64,000 nt of DNA from Acanthochlamys bracteata (GCA_019914995.1 CM034135.1:5086501-5150500); one strand, 5' to 3'; shown: positions 21,513-33,315, counted from the first letter of the stretch. Made by a program: numbers and translations. Notes: generated by a model not told the origin, from the sequence alone.

Positions 21513-24500
21513 CCTTATAACAAACTCTTTTCTTTGGTCATCAGCTTCATTCTTTCTGCGTTGATTCAGTGCTCCCTGCTTAGGGATAAAAAACCTCTCC
21601 TTCTACTGCTTGCTGTGAGTGCTTACTATCTTCCGAATGTTGCTGCCGCTTATGGTGCTGGTAGGCCTGTGTGTGGTGCGGCTCTAGTCTAGGAACTTAT
21701 ATCGGCTTAGTAAGTCTGACGCTGCCCTTCAGCTCTTTATTTAGGTGTGATGACTGGAAAAATTATCTAATCTCGTAGTGGACAGGCAACAGTTTGCTTC
21801 GAAATAGTCTTGCTTGCGGTTCGTGACCTAAGCGACCACGGATTTTCATATAGCTGTTAAATATAAAAGGTATGCCCAAAACCTAAGGTCTCTTTTTCTG
21901 GTTTCCAAGAGGTGTCAAACCGGAAAGAAAGAGTTTGGTCATCCGCCTAAAGGGCACAAACAAAACCAAAACAAGAGATAGAACTGGGGTTAAAGATGGC
22001 ACAGTTCCTTCCCGGTTTGATCAGGTAGCAGCTGTCGGGATACTAGTAACTTGCATGTGGGAGGAAGGAAATATGCCTGAAAGTCTTTCTTCTTTTAATG
22101 CCCACAAATCCGCTGGAGGAAGGAAGCCAGGGAGACTTACCATCCGATTATCACCATATACTATTTTTTGTGGGGAGGTGTGCATGAAGAGGAATTCCAT
22201 GTAGGCAGCTTATAGCCTTCTTTCCTTGTTTTGTTGCACTCATTCGTATTGGTTCATCCTGCTATGCCCCGGTTTGCTCTTATAACTACAATGGAACTTT
22301 CCTTTTTTTTCTTGCTAACAGCAGGCGCTGAGACGGTATTATTCCTCCTCATGGAGAAAATCGGATGCTTAAGCCAATAAGGTTGCACCTCTGTCGACAC
22401 TCTTATTTGAATATGACTATGGATCTGGGGTAGTGCTAACTAATCCTTCTTTTTCTAACTCTTCCCTTTCTCTCTGCTTTGACTATGGGGATACCATGCC
22501 CATTACGGGATACGATGTGTCAAAGAGCGGATGCTGTCCATCTTCGGAGGAAGGATTTGCTACTGAGACCGGATAAGCATTCAGCTACCTTGCATTCGAT
22601 TCCTATTCTTTGACTATGTCTTCGGACAAAGACCTTGGAGAAGCCCTTTTTTCCACTTTCTTTCAGCTCTGTCAAAGAACCTAGGGTATATCTTCTTCTC
22701 AGGGCGGGGTTCTTGCTTTAATAAGTGACATCGAAATGTGCCATTTGATTGTTTCCTTAGTTGTCCTAAATGCCGATTTCCTTTCTAAAGGTGCAATAGA
22801 AGCTTGAGCAAAGGGCTCGTCGAATCGCTGAAAGGCCTTGTCTCCTATTTTGGAATTTGAAGATAGAAATCCACAATGATTCCAAACTTCACTTCAATAG
22901 TCTCGTATCCATGCCGCCCCGACTCCAAACTCGATAAGCGGGACACTCCCAAACTCTTTCTTATCAAACCCCTTTCTTGTTCCCTTGTATAGCCCTTACC
23001 AGGCAGTTTTCATTATGTGTTCTTTGCAGTGTCTAGGGAGGTTAGGAGTGAGTTGAGCCAATGCGTACAAATAGAACAGACCAATCTCATCCTTTTATGT
23101 TGAGGTCAGTGCAAGTCTGTCTATGATGTTGAGTCTAGGTGGTGTTGAAGCTGGCTCATTCATGCTAGTCATCTTAGAGCTATGAGTCAGAACAATGTTC
23201 ACCAACGCTTCCATAGTAATCTTGTTCATATATTGAAAAAGCTTTAGAATATGAGTTGTTATTGTTATATTAAAGTGTTTTGTCTCCCCCCCCCCAAGGT
23301 AGCATTCCTGAGCGGGCGATTCCTGTCTTTTTTATCCACTAACTTTTCTCCGTGGTACTCAAATTCTATTTGTGAGAGCTCCTTCGGCTCGATTACTTTT
23401 TTTGAAAGGTAAGGGAAAACCGAAAAAAGCATTCTCCATAAAAAAGCCTATCTATAAAGTGCTGAGTTGAAGAGGGAACAAGTCCCACAGAGAGATGATA
23501 AGTTGGGGAAAGAGTGAAATTACAATCTCTTCTGGAACGGAAGACCAACCATCCATTGACTACAACACTGCAGCCTCACACAACAGAGTTGGATAGATGC
23601 CATGAAGCTTCCCACGGTCCCTAGGGAGTCCGAGACCAATGCCTATATTATAACTTTCCCTCTCTCTGGCAGCTATTGAAAAGGAAGTTGGTGAAATGTA
23701 CAATCGATTTCAGCTATCTGGGGCAGTCAAAGAGGCATTACTCCTTACTCTATGATGCCCTACTTTCCCGATTTTCGGTGAATCCGTGGTAATGTGGTAT
23801 ACTATGCCTTTTTGTTCTCATTCTGGTTCTGGCTGCTGAACTTCACTAATGATTTGATTTTAGATCCTCTACCGAAGTCACACCTTGCCAAGATCAATTC
23901 AAGTAGAAAGGGTCTTCCCTTATGATAGCACGCACAAGTGAGAGCATCCCTACCTCTAATCTAAGGGTTTGTACTTGAACTGACCGAAAGTTCTATTTTG
24001 CTGCTTAAAGAGTGGCCTTCTAGAAGGTTTTCTATACCTCTTTCGTCCCTGGCTTTTCTTCCTTCTCCCTTTGTTACTGAGTTTGTTACAGATGCCCTAC
24101 CTGTTTAGTCTATTGCCTCTAGGCCTATGGGTTCTAGAGTAGACCTATTGACTGTCTTTCCCTCGGGGGACCTCCCTTAAGCCCAGAAGTGACGGAACTC
24201 TCTTCCCTTCCGAAAAGAGCTGAAGTAGCCATGTTTGCAGCGCTTATGCCTGCAACGGAAAGAGCATTTGCGTATACGACATCTCATTCGGAGTGGAGAT
24301 CACTCTTTTGGATGTTGTTTTCCCTCCCGGCTATCTTTCTAAAGAGTGGTTTTGATACCCTCTCGTCACTCCGTTGCTTGACAGTGAGGGAATTCTAAGT
24401 ACGTCATTTCACCTCAATAGGGAGCTTGCACTGAAAGGGTAGAAGCATCCAATTCCATTCCTCCCTCCCTATTGAATGGAGTTGCTCTCTTACTGTGATC

Positions 24501-27500
24501 CAACTGGCTTTCGAAGATTGCTTAGATAGAAGATGATCGGTAGAAGCTCAGCAACGAGATTCTGCTTAATGACACTAGAGAAATCCAACGAAAGCGCACT
24601 AGACAGAACTTCTCGGGCTCGAGCAAATTAACACCTTGAAGATCATCTTCAACCCAACTTCATGGGAGAGGGTACCTTGCGTAGTGACTAGCTTTTCGGG
24701 TAAAAACGGTCCGGTTTGGCTTACAACTGGGTACTGGAGCGAGAGGTATGGGAAATAGCTAAACCAGTCTCGCTATTTTCTTATTTAAAGAATTTCTATA
24801 GTTCCATACTTTCCTAGAGGAGTGAGTTGGAGAGGAGAAAGACTGGAAAAGTTCTCATCGCCACTGTCAAAAAAAAAACGTTTGCAAGTATTGCAAGTAA
24901 TAGTCTCTCTCAGGGCTAATGGAGTACGGGCGAGACTACCGCGTTAAAAAATTCATATGAAAGAAGAGAAGACGATTGAATCAGACCAAAGGTATTATAC
25001 AACCTCAAAACAATCGACCCTTACTTGATTTCGTGGCGGAATAGAAAGAAGACGCGGGGTAAAAGGAATATTCAAAGTAGGCACTTGAACTTCCAAAGGA
25101 AAATCGGACTAAAGCACTACAACTGATACCTGCTACTTTATTGAATGGAAAGCTTCTACTTCAATTACCATCCAAGCCTTTGAGTTGAAACCTGCCTTGA
25201 AATGAAACCCCTATGGTTTCAACCTAAGAAAGCAGAAAGAGGTTTTCCCACTGTTCCATCTCGTGCTTTACTTGAAAATCGAAAACGGGCTTCATACTTA
25301 CGATATTGCTTTCGTGCGAACAACTGGAGATAAGGATAAGGGAGTGAAAGTATTGCAACCATTTATACGAGGGTTTTTGACCCCGGTCAGAAGTGTTAGG
25401 TCGTAGCTTGAAAATAGGGCTTTTCTTCTTACTGTTACAATGAATATAATATGACACGAATCGACCCTTCCTTGATCACTCTCGGGAAAATAGTAGTTTA
25501 AGGTAAAATAAAGTAATGGTAATCTAGCTTACTTAAAAAATACCCTTATGGGCTTTCAACAGGCATAGAAACTTAGGGACTATCATCTCAGGGACTCTCT
25601 TTGGCACTCGCTACTTTCTAGAAAGAGGAGAACTATAAAGACTGAGTGAGGGTAGGGCATAGGAAATCGGGGTTTTAATCTTGAGGAAGCGAGCTACTGT
25701 CACTTTAGTTTAGAAAGGGAATGGGGAATACAGGAACTGGTTAATTTTCAATGCTCGTAAAGAAAATTTCTCTTCCTTTTCTTTGACTTTTACTTTATCA
25801 AGTTTATCGAAGGAAGCCTAAAGCGTCAGCCCTCAAGCAGGAGCAGGATAGGATGTCCTGAAAACCTGCCCAGTCGACATAGCCACAGCTGTGAAAGTTG
25901 GAGGGACGAGGGGATAATAAAAAAGAGCAGGATTGGAATGCGGTAGTTGTCTCAGCATCTTGTCATTATCTAACTTGCTCCAAATTGAGCTAATTCTGGC
26001 TTGTGAAAGTTAATCATCATACCTTCCTTCCGGTTTCCTTTACCACCTTACCTGTGAAAATAGGACTATCGCTTTCTGGATTGTTGAAAGCCTAAATCCC
26101 TCACTCAAGCTGGAAAAAAGAACAATCACTGTATTTGGCATGCGAGACTGGCTAAAAGAGACAAAAAAATAATCGTTGACCTTCAAATGTATTTCGCAAA
26201 AAGATCAACTTGTAACATTTCCTTGTCTTTCTGCTCCTTCAAATTCGAGTGATATTGGTGCTCGCTCCGGTGCTTATAGCTTCGTGAATCTAAATCACCA
26301 TCTCAAGATAGAAGATATCCTGTTGGTTTACCCCTTCCTATCTATATCTAATTCTGGCTGAAACATATAGCAGGAAGTTCAGTGGTGCAACAGATTCTAT
26401 TCTGGGAGGCTAAAAGGGCTAATGCTCGCCCCTATCTCTCATGGGAGTCAGATCGGCTTTCCTTTCTGTTCAGACTAGTCTAACTTGAAAGCTTAAAAAA
26501 GCGGTTTTCTGTACCCTCGGTGCTTGCTCTTGCTTGTCTCTACTACCTTTCCTCCCTGACTTCGGGCTCTTGTCCCACCTGAACCTGACCCTCACTCTCA
26601 AAGATCTATCTATTGCTTGCTCTGGTCGATGAAGCCTGTTTTCGTCTTATTTATTCCGTATGGTCGATAAACAACAAGACTGGATTTCGGTTGGCTTGAA
26701 ACTGTGACTTTAGTGAAGTCCTACACCCTGCTGCTTCACTTTGGGAATCTATTCGTCAAGTTTGGAGAGGAATCCTTTCCATAGAGGAAGTCGTGATGGG
26801 TAGGACTGCACGACTGGTTTCCGGTCCACGACTTGGCTTACCCCAAAGACAAAAGGCGTGATTTCGCACTTGTTGACCGTTTTAAGAAATCCTTGTGTGT
26901 AAGAGGATCCCTTTCGACGAGAGCAAACTATTCATTCAGTAAAATACACTTGACCCAAGAATCTTCTCAACTGTCCCACTAAAGCTCTTTGACGGTTGGC
27001 TTGGATAGGAAAGCTATAGCTCGGCTCGATTAGCTCTTGAACCTAACCCGCGGGGACTGAAGCTATTTCGCTTTCAGGGAAGCGAATTAATTATTGAAAA
27101 CCATAATCCTTTAGTTACGTTACGAGACTTGTAGCACAATTGTTTCAGCTACCCTGGAATGGAGATTTCTCTCTTTGTCACATTGCTATTGCTCTATAGC
27201 GAGCTTTTCCTTCAGATGATGAAGTGGTCGATCGAGTCCAATATTCAAACAAGACTTCTAGTCTTGCCCTAAACTCTAAAACCTCGCGTGAAAAGCAAAA
27301 CCCTGATTCTTTATCTATATCTGGAAGGTGTTCGTCTTTATCTAGCTCGTAGTCAAAAGAAGGAGATAGTCTCGTTAGTTAACAGAGAAGTAAAGAACTA
27401 CGCTACTGGGCTACGAAACCAGGTACTGACGGCCGGCCTAACCACTACCGATTGCCTCATGTGGACTGGCTCACTTCACTGGTTGGGAAGACGGGAAAAA

Positions 27501-27549
27501 AAAGCTGATTGTCAATGTGGGTAGGATTCCTTTTTTAAGGAGAGGAGCC
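21513..27549. other. Mitochondrial-type spacer, no recognised gene
   Basis: Six kilobases of GAAAG/CTTTC-rich sequence. I looked for rps, rpl, ccm, atp, cox, cob and nad segments, tRNA-like cloverleaf ends and rRNA and found none I can support. A ten-base run of C occupies 23286-23295. The region could include plastid, viral or unknown DNA of the kind that fills plant mitochondrial spacers, but nothing identifies it. Confidence 0.5.
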
Positions 27550-27741
27550 CTAAGTCCACGGCAATCGCTCAAAAGTTGTCAGGTGATGGGTAGGGTCACA
27601 AATGCCCTTGTACTTGTTGAACTTCGGTACCTTCATGCCAGAGAGTATGGTGACATCCGAAGCAAAAATCCCTGAACCCAGGGAGGTGGTGGCACTAACA
27701 GTAGCCCGGACCCTTTCTTTCAGGTCTTCTTCACTGTACAC
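27550..27741 (-). pseudogene. Ty3/gypsy gag fragment
   Basis: The minus-strand frame includes SGMKVPKFNKYKGICDPTHH and LTTFERL, matching the plant gypsy gag region in which a K-V-P-x-F-x-K-Y-x-G motif is followed by a D/CP-x-x-HL motif. Upstream residues (YSEEDLKERV) may be linker sequence. It lacks the zinc knuckle and the rest of gag and is in the opposite orientation to the Tat fragment at 20575, so they need not come from one element. Confidence 0.6.
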
Positions 27742-27814
27742 AGGGCGACGTCCAATCCCGGACCTCAGAATAGATCTTGTGGTGCATGGAAGGGGGTGCG
27801 ATATGCCGAAGTGA

Positions 27815-28132
27815 ATGTTGGGTTTTGAAACGTCCCTGATCCAACCGACTTTTTTTTTTCAAGATACGATGTCCCTATTCTTGTATTTTATATGGAGTAA
27901 TCGAAAGGGCTCAGAATCTGACCACAGTCATAGGTACCCACTTTCGTGCTTGTCGGTTGACTCCCATGGTATCACAAACGTGCATTTCCCTTATGCATTA
28001 GCCGTTTCACATTCAAACATGCGAATAGCTTATAAAGAGGTTGTGTTTTTATTATGCGCCTTCCTTCTTCGAACCTTTTGGTATGTATTGCCCCCTAACT
28101 ATGTTAGATCAGATCTCAGATCCACCGGATGA
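27815..28132 (+). CDS. Hypothetical open frame in mitochondrial-type DNA
   Basis: A 105-codon frame starting MLGFETSLIQPTFFFQD and containing one strongly hydrophobic stretch near residues 75-95 (VVFLLCAFLLRTFWYVLP). I do not recognise it. It may be an unassigned mitochondrial open frame with one membrane segment, or chance. It contains a nine-base T run that could vary in length. No promoter or conserved neighbour supports expression. Confidence 0.2.
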   Translation: MLGFETSLIQPTFFFQDTMSLFLYFIWSNRKGSESDHSHRYPLSCLSVDSHGITNVHFPYALAVSHSNMRIAYKEVVFLLCAFLLRTFWYVLPPNYVRSDLRSTG

Positions 28133-28594
28133 GAAGTCAATTCCGCACTGCTGCTAAGTAGTCGGACTTATCTACCTCAGGCATTCTCTTTGAATATCCG
28201 TTTTTTAATTGCGTTGGGGGAAATCTACCAAGGCTAGGCAAATAGATTTCTCGCTGCTAAGGGATAGCAAGAAAAAATAGAAAATGATTGTTTCCAGCGC
28301 CCGTTTTTTTTTTGCAAGTACTAAGAGTCCTCTCACTACCAACCAGCAGACATCATCATCTGGCTGGGTCTTGCCGGTATCAACAACGAGAAAAAACAAC
28401 CAAATGGAAACAGCAACTAAGTATGGCTCTTGGCCCAGACAATGTCCTAGGCGTAGGGGAGATCAGAGCAAGAGGGAGGGCCTAGACGACGACGCCCGTC
28501 CTGGGCTGCAGTAAGTAGATCGACAGGTCGTTCCGCCCCTTGTCCCCGAAGATGGGTAATATGTTCTCATACAATGTTGCTCCAACTTTCTTCG

Positions 28595-29584
28595 TCAGGG
28601 CCTAGCTGGCGAGCGATCCCAGTCTGCGGCAGAGAACAAGACAGCAAGCGAGCGTACCTTTGTTCGCTTCTTCTCCACCAAGCACGAAAGTTTAAGGATA
28701 ACTGTAGGTCGGTGGGTACCTAGGAAACTCCGATTCGATCCGCCCCCCGGCTGGGAGGCATCTACCTCATCCCGATCACAAAGGAGAGGTTCACTATGAT
28801 GGGGGTAACGTACTTGAATTCGATCCATTCCAAGAAAGGGGACCATCCATATTATTGCGGCATGCTCCGATCATTTACGGATTCGCAGGGGGCCTCAGGC
28901 CCTACGATGTTTACTTACAATGACAAAGTGAAACAATTTGAATTGAAAATAGTAGTCTATCATTGGTGCGAAGCGGCTTTGCTTTGCCCCGAGGAGCGAA
29001 AGGTTATACCCTAGTAAAGTAAACGAGGGTCTTCCCCCAACCTTGTTACTTTGCGTAGCGTAGTAGAATGAAGGCTAGGCACTGACGCTCACTTATCCTT
29101 GCGGCCTAAGGCTAACGCGCTCGCCTACTAAAAACAAATAGTAGGCGAGGCTAGGCTAACTTAACCTAGGACTTCGACTGTACTGTAGTGGGCTTTCATC
29201 GCCTTTTCCTTTTTTTCTTACCGCCCTTTTTCATGTTCTTTCATTCATCAAGTAGGCGAACCCGGTTTAGTAGCGTTGACAAAGAAGAACAGCCGGGAAA
29301 AAGACAGCTATAATATGGAATATATAGGCCAGCTTGACAAGCTACATTTCCTCTTGATCTGAGGTGTGAAGAGAAAGATCTCTCTGTTTCTTATTTACTT
29401 CCACTTCTCGATCCTGGCCCAACACCGACCAGGGCCCTCTTATTGATGAGAAAGAAAGGGTTGTTGAGCCCTAGCCCTGTAAGTCCACACTTGTGTAGAG
29501 TAGATCGTTCAACACCTGCAGCACAAACCCATTTTTGACCAATTGGTCCATCTATCATAGGCGACCGAACGGTCACCCTCCCTA
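28595..29584 (-). other. Probable 5' half of the trans-spliced nad1 intron 1 and spacer
   Basis: Directly downstream of nad1 exon 1 on the minus strand comes GGGAGGGTGACCGTTCGGTC. In plant mitochondria nad1 intron 1 is split, and exon 1 is followed by the 5' half of a group II intron that pairs in trans with a separately transcribed 3' half. No domain V is visible, as expected for a 5' half. The exact end of intron-derived sequence is unclear. The block 28780-29010 has a short plus-strand frame of no known family. Confidence 0.5.
29120..29149. repeat. Perfect 11-bp hairpin
   Basis: CTCGCCTACTA at 29120-29130 is exactly inverted as TAGTAGGCGAG at 29139-29149 around the loop AAAACAAA. It lies downstream of nad1 exon 1 on the minus strand. 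Such stem-loops often mark transcript ends or RNA-stabilising structures in plant mitochondria, or could belong to the folded intron half. Confidence 0.85.
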
Positions 29585-29971
29585 ATTACTAGACCGACTT
29601 GCTATAATAATTCCATAAACACCTAGCGAAGATATGGCGAACAAATAAAGCAGCCCTATGTTCGGATCTGACAATACCATACCATACTCAAAAGGTACAA
29701 CAGCCCGAGCGACCAGACTTAACATAAATGTTGCCACTGGAGCATTTCTAAAAAGGGAGAAATTAGCACTACTTGGTGAAATAGGTTCTTTTAGAATCAA
29801 TTCCGAACCATCTGCTAGAGGTTGTAACAATCCCAACGATCCCACTACATCAGGACCCTTTCGACGTTGCACAAAAGCCATTACTTTACGTTCAGCTAGC
29901 ACTAAAAAGGCTACTCCTAGTAGAAGTGGTAAAATTAAACCTCGTATTTCCGCTGGAACTGCAATGTACGT
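29585..29971 (-). pseudogene. nad1: Mitochondrial nad1 exon 1, nuclear copy
   Basis: Encodes the first 129 residues of NADH dehydrogenase subunit 1, a proton-pumping membrane subunit of complex I. The exon starts at an ACG (29971-29969), the codon that C-to-U editing turns into AUG in plant mitochondria. The frame reads [20 protein letters not shown], then [20 protein letters not shown], then [11 protein letters not shown] and [19 protein letters not shown]. Unedited codons remain: arginine for tryptophan in [10 protein letters not shown] and in the final ASRSSN, and proline for leucine in SDPNIGLL. The 387-nt length fits exon 1, and the frame has no lesion. Exons 2-5 are absent, as expected for a trans-spliced gene. 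In the nucleus it would not be edited or expressed, so it is listed as a pseudogene although its sequence is intact. Confidence 0.93.
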
Positions 29972-30180
29972 TTTTGATTTTCTATTCACTCATGATCGGG
30001 TTTGGGCGACCCGATATGGATATTTCACTGTTGATCTAGCCTGGTCGACCCAATCAACATATTGAAGGATTGGACCGTTTCTCGAAAAACTTCGGATCCC
30101 ATTTGAAGATGGTGCATTAACGAATTCTCTTATGTGACTTCGAATGGCCACTCGCTCAAATATGTACATAATATCATGCA

Positions 30181-30949
30181 CTCTTGCATAGTATATGCTT
30201 ATTTTTATATAGAGAAACTAATCAAAAAGAACCTTAACTTGTTGTTTTTCTTAATTTTCAGCAATTCCGTGCAGTCTGAGAGTTTTTATGAAAATTTGAC
30301 TTTTCTGTGGAGATTTTGTGAACGGCCATCTGGGATTAAAAGCCAAGACATTCAAGTTGGTCCATGAATTATTTCAGAATTTTATGGGCAACCATTTGAT
30401 ATGTATTCACAGAAGAAGTTGAGATATGATGCAGACCCGAAACATATTCGCAGTTTCTGAAACGAGTACACTTGATGGCCTTCCCGATTTTTAAATGATA
30501 TGTGTGATATATGGTTGGAAACATAAGGCATTGATCTTAATTTTAAATATTTTAATTTATTTTTCTGAAGCCAAATAGACCCTAAAACGGTGCAGACAAA
30601 ACGGGTGGACAGAGAGTTCGGATTAGCTTGGAATGCACCAACCTAATTATTGAAAGAAAAACCCTATGGTTTTAAATACCCAATTTTCGGATTTCCAAAG
30701 AGAAGGGGAGATAGCAGGAAGTGGCGGCTCATCTAGGGTTTATTTTTCTGGGGTTCTTGCTGCTGGAACGGGGAGAAAGAAGGACGGAAGCACGGAGCAA
30801 ACAAAAGAAACGGCAGTTCGCTCGTCACCACTCTTTGTTCAGGGTTTTTTTGTTCTATCTCTCATGTTTCTCTTTGTTTTGTTAGATATGAAAACTATGA
30901 GCTAAATTTCTCCTTACTGGGGCTATGATGTAGCCTAACTATGATGATT
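30181..30949. other. AT-rich nuclear DNA right of the mitochondrial block
   Basis: The change near 30180 to T-rich sequence marks the likely right junction of the NUMT. A 79-codon frame at 30666-30905 has no recognisable family, but a GC-richer patch around 30700-30850 with AAAGAAGG words resembles the leader or U3 region of an LTR and may belong to the retrotransposon that follows. Confidence 0.4.
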
Positions 30950-31733
30950 TAATTCTTAATTTTATGCTATTCGAAGTTTTATAATTGTTTATTGAGTATT
31001 CATTACCGTGCTTAATGCTTTTGAGTATCTGGCCAATATTCAATCGATTTAAGATTCGTATTGAGACAGAAATGTGATGTATGAATTAGTCTTTGTGATG
31101 AAGGCCGTGAATTGCATAAGAGACAGAGATTTACTCTTATGGTTCATGCAGTTAATATAGGATGCATAAAATTTAATTAGCTATCTTGTATGTTAATTCA
31201 CATAGAGATATATAATGAGTTATTGCATGAAAGTATTTTTGGTATAACTTGAGAAAGTATATCAAAGAAATTAGGGTTTTCCAACTGTCAATAAAGATTA
31301 TAAACTTTGATAGCACGAATATAGAGTTGAACTGGATTAGTTACGGGGAAATCAAATGCCCTAGCGCTTAAGTTATTGAAATCTTACGAGTGTTAGTTTT
31401 AGCTTGTTTTGTTTTTTCTAATTTTAGCATTAACTCTTTTAGATCGATTGTTCAAATAATTCTGGAATTAGTTATTTTCGGTATTTAAAAGGTTAATCAA
31501 TCCTCGTGGGAACGATACTTTTCTCATCATTGTATTACTTGTGAGACTCCTACACTTGCGAAAGCAACAAGTTTTTGGCGCCGTTGCCGGGGAATGTTTT
31601 AATTATTTTTAATATCGATTCCGATTACTTTTAGTTTTAGTTTGAAATTTTTTTCTTTACCTTCTTTCAGGTTGTTTGCATAGTGTATGCGAAGTTCGAG
31701 AAGCGTTTCTCTTGAGCTCTTTGATCCTGAAAT
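30950..31733 (+). mobile_element. Truncated gypsy retrotransposon: LTR end, PBS, gag start
   Basis: The stretch ending GGGAACGATACTTTTCTCAT, a T-rich region and GCAACA at 31564-31569 has the character of the 3' end of a plant gypsy (Athila/Tat-type) LTR. A primer-binding site follows after six bases. An ATG at 31687 opens MRSSRSVSLELFDPEIAR, the usual kind of gag start in this group (FDPEI motif). At about 31733 the reading changes directly to the tandem array and stops at a TGA. No second LTR, pol or polypurine tract is visible in this window. The LTR's left end could not be placed, so 30950 is a minimum estimate. Confidence 0.7.
31576..31592 (+). other. Primer-binding site complementary to tRNA-Asp
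   Basis: TGGCGCCGTTGCCGGGG is exactly complementary to the 3' end of plant tRNA-Asp including CCA (CCCCGGCAACGGCGCCA). This site primes minus-strand synthesis in many plant gypsy elements. Confidence 0.92.
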
Positions 31734-32360
31734 AGCAAGAAAAGGGGCCTGAAGGTTTTGCAAATGTTCAGAATTAATTCTTATAAGAAGTATCCTGTAA
31801 GGGTATTTCTGACTGATTGAGAGATCGATCTTCGTGAAGTAAAATAGCAAGATGACCAAGAGAACTTCAGAGGCTTTGAAGTGTTAGCATTTTCGAAAGT
31901 GTTTACAATAGGTAAAGGCTTTGCCACCTCATAATAAAAGTAACAAAAGAAAGATCACAATATGAATAAAAAGTAACCGGAACATCAACAAAGAAAATAT
32001 ATAGACAGGATAAAACATGCTGGAGAAACAAGAAGCAAAACCTTCACCATAGTCATTCTACCATTAAAGATGAATCTTCGGCTGCCTTTATTATCAACAC
32101 AAAGGCAGTAGCAAGCGAAGCAAGAAAAAATAAATCCTCAAAGAAGATTCTCTAACCACTATCTGCAAATAAATATCCTGTATAGCATATTATCAAGAAT
32201 CTCTAAATTATATTACAAACATACAAAGACGGATTTACTTATATACGCATATAATACATATACTTGCAAACAAATACTTTTCTCTGCCACGGACTCCTGG
32301 CCCACTATTGCTGTTCATCAGAGAGAAAGTAGTCCCAAACCACTGTATCTACAGCCTTAC
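31734..32360 (-). repeat. Array unit 0, partial, family A
   Basis: Begins inside a unit at AAGAAAAGGGGCCTGAAGG, fused to the retrotransposon gag start. It carries the tract GTGCTAGCATTTTCGAAAG in variant form and the full segment up to the anchor, so the following short unit's deletion is not present here. Confidence 0.85.
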
Positions 32361-33315
32361 CTTGCTGCAATCGAAGGACTTGACTTGTACTGCCATATTC
32401 GAGGTTGGCACACAAGCCGAAATATTTTTCTGAGTTTGCACAGCTATAAGCAATGATAAAGAAATTAACTAAAAGGACCAGGCACAAGATGACAATATTA
32501 GCCTTACATTCCACCATGTTAATCAAAGAAATCCAGAATCCTATCCAGAGTGCATCATCGGATGCTTGCTCAATCAAACGAGAGAAGTCAGTATTTTGAT
32601 AGAATGTTACAGGTTTTGATTCAATAGCTTACCAACAAATCAATATAATCCAATTCCCCCTATGCTAAGCCAACTTAGCAACCAACCTTAACAGCCAACT
32701 TGAAAGTCCAAAGTTATTGAACATTAAAACTACCAACTGATACGTAATCGATATTTAATGCTAATTACGATAGCAACAGAATTAACAATTAAAAATATGA
32801 TGTGGAAGTGAGGAAAAAATAAATAATTTTCTGATAACCTAAGAAACTAAGCAATCCACAAGAGGGTTCTATTCATATTTATTGGCATAAAGATACATAA
32901 GATGAAGTAAAAGTAGTACGAAGGTTTAATCTAATACTTGGAATATTTAAAAACAACTTTAAGCAACAATGTCAGCCGTTATTCAATCTTTTCTGCATTT
33001 GTTTCTAACTTGCCTCCAACTAGTCTAATAATCGGTCGAAAGCTTGACCAAGGTAATTAAGCTTCTGTTTCTTTTGCGCTAACTAACAATCGGAGAAATT
33101 GCTTCCCCACAAGATAAAAGGAACAAACTTTATTAATTATAAAACATTTCTTGAGGCCACCGTCTTGATCCATTCCCTAAACATGGATTTACTTATATAC
33201 GCATATAATACATATACTTGCAAACAGATATTTTTCTCTGCCACGGACTCCCTGGCCCACTGTTGCTGTTCATCAGAGAGAAAGTAGTCCCAAGCCATTG
33301 TATCTGCAGCCTTAC
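32361..33315 (-). repeat. Array unit 1, short form (0.95 kb)
   Basis: Lacks about 710 bases relative to full units: CCATTCCCTAAAC joins directly to ATGGATTTACTTATATACGC near 33173. Diagnostic bases GTAATCGATATTTAATGCTA near 32740 are shared with unit 4. Confidence 0.9.

Larger units (their letters stand above)
4816..30180. other. Large nuclear insertion of mitochondrial-type DNA (NUMT)
   Basis: Composition changes sharply from AT-rich nuclear DNA to a GC-richer mix dominated by GAAAG, CTTTC and AAGGCTAA words typical of angiosperm mitochondrial intergenic DNA, and changes back near 30180. The diagnostic gene is nad1 exon 1 at 29585-29971. Fragments of copia and gypsy elements, common guests of plant mitochondrial genomes, also occur. 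Both flanks are nuclear, and a hAT element with its own target duplication interrupts the block, so it is unlikely to be organelle DNA in place. About 19.7 kb remains after subtracting the hAT. Both edges are approximate, placed where homology to nuclear features stops. Confidence 0.75.

Noticed and set aside
23286-23295. Ten-base C run as a replication or regulatory signal
   Set aside because: An isolated homopolymer without conserved surroundings; its length is also unreliable in sequencing.
28780-29014. A short mitochondrial protein gene starting MMGVTYLNSIHSKKGDH
   Set aside because: I could not match it to any mitochondrial family; it lies in probable intron or spacer of the nad1 locus and has no supporting feature.
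29658-30065. 135-codon plus-strand frame opposite nad1
   Set aside because: It is the antisense shadow of nad1 exon 1, whose protein is recognised on the minus strand.
4816-30180. The block as part of a real mitochondrial chromosome
   Set aside because: Both flanks are nuclear-type, the left edge lies in a hAT relict and a hAT with target duplication is nested inside. Organelle chromosomes do not normally contain such insertions.
4816-30180. Mitochondrial tRNA or rRNA genes
   Set aside because: I looked for typical T-arm words and rRNA segments by eye and saw none with a matching acceptor stem; a covariance-model scan would be decisive.
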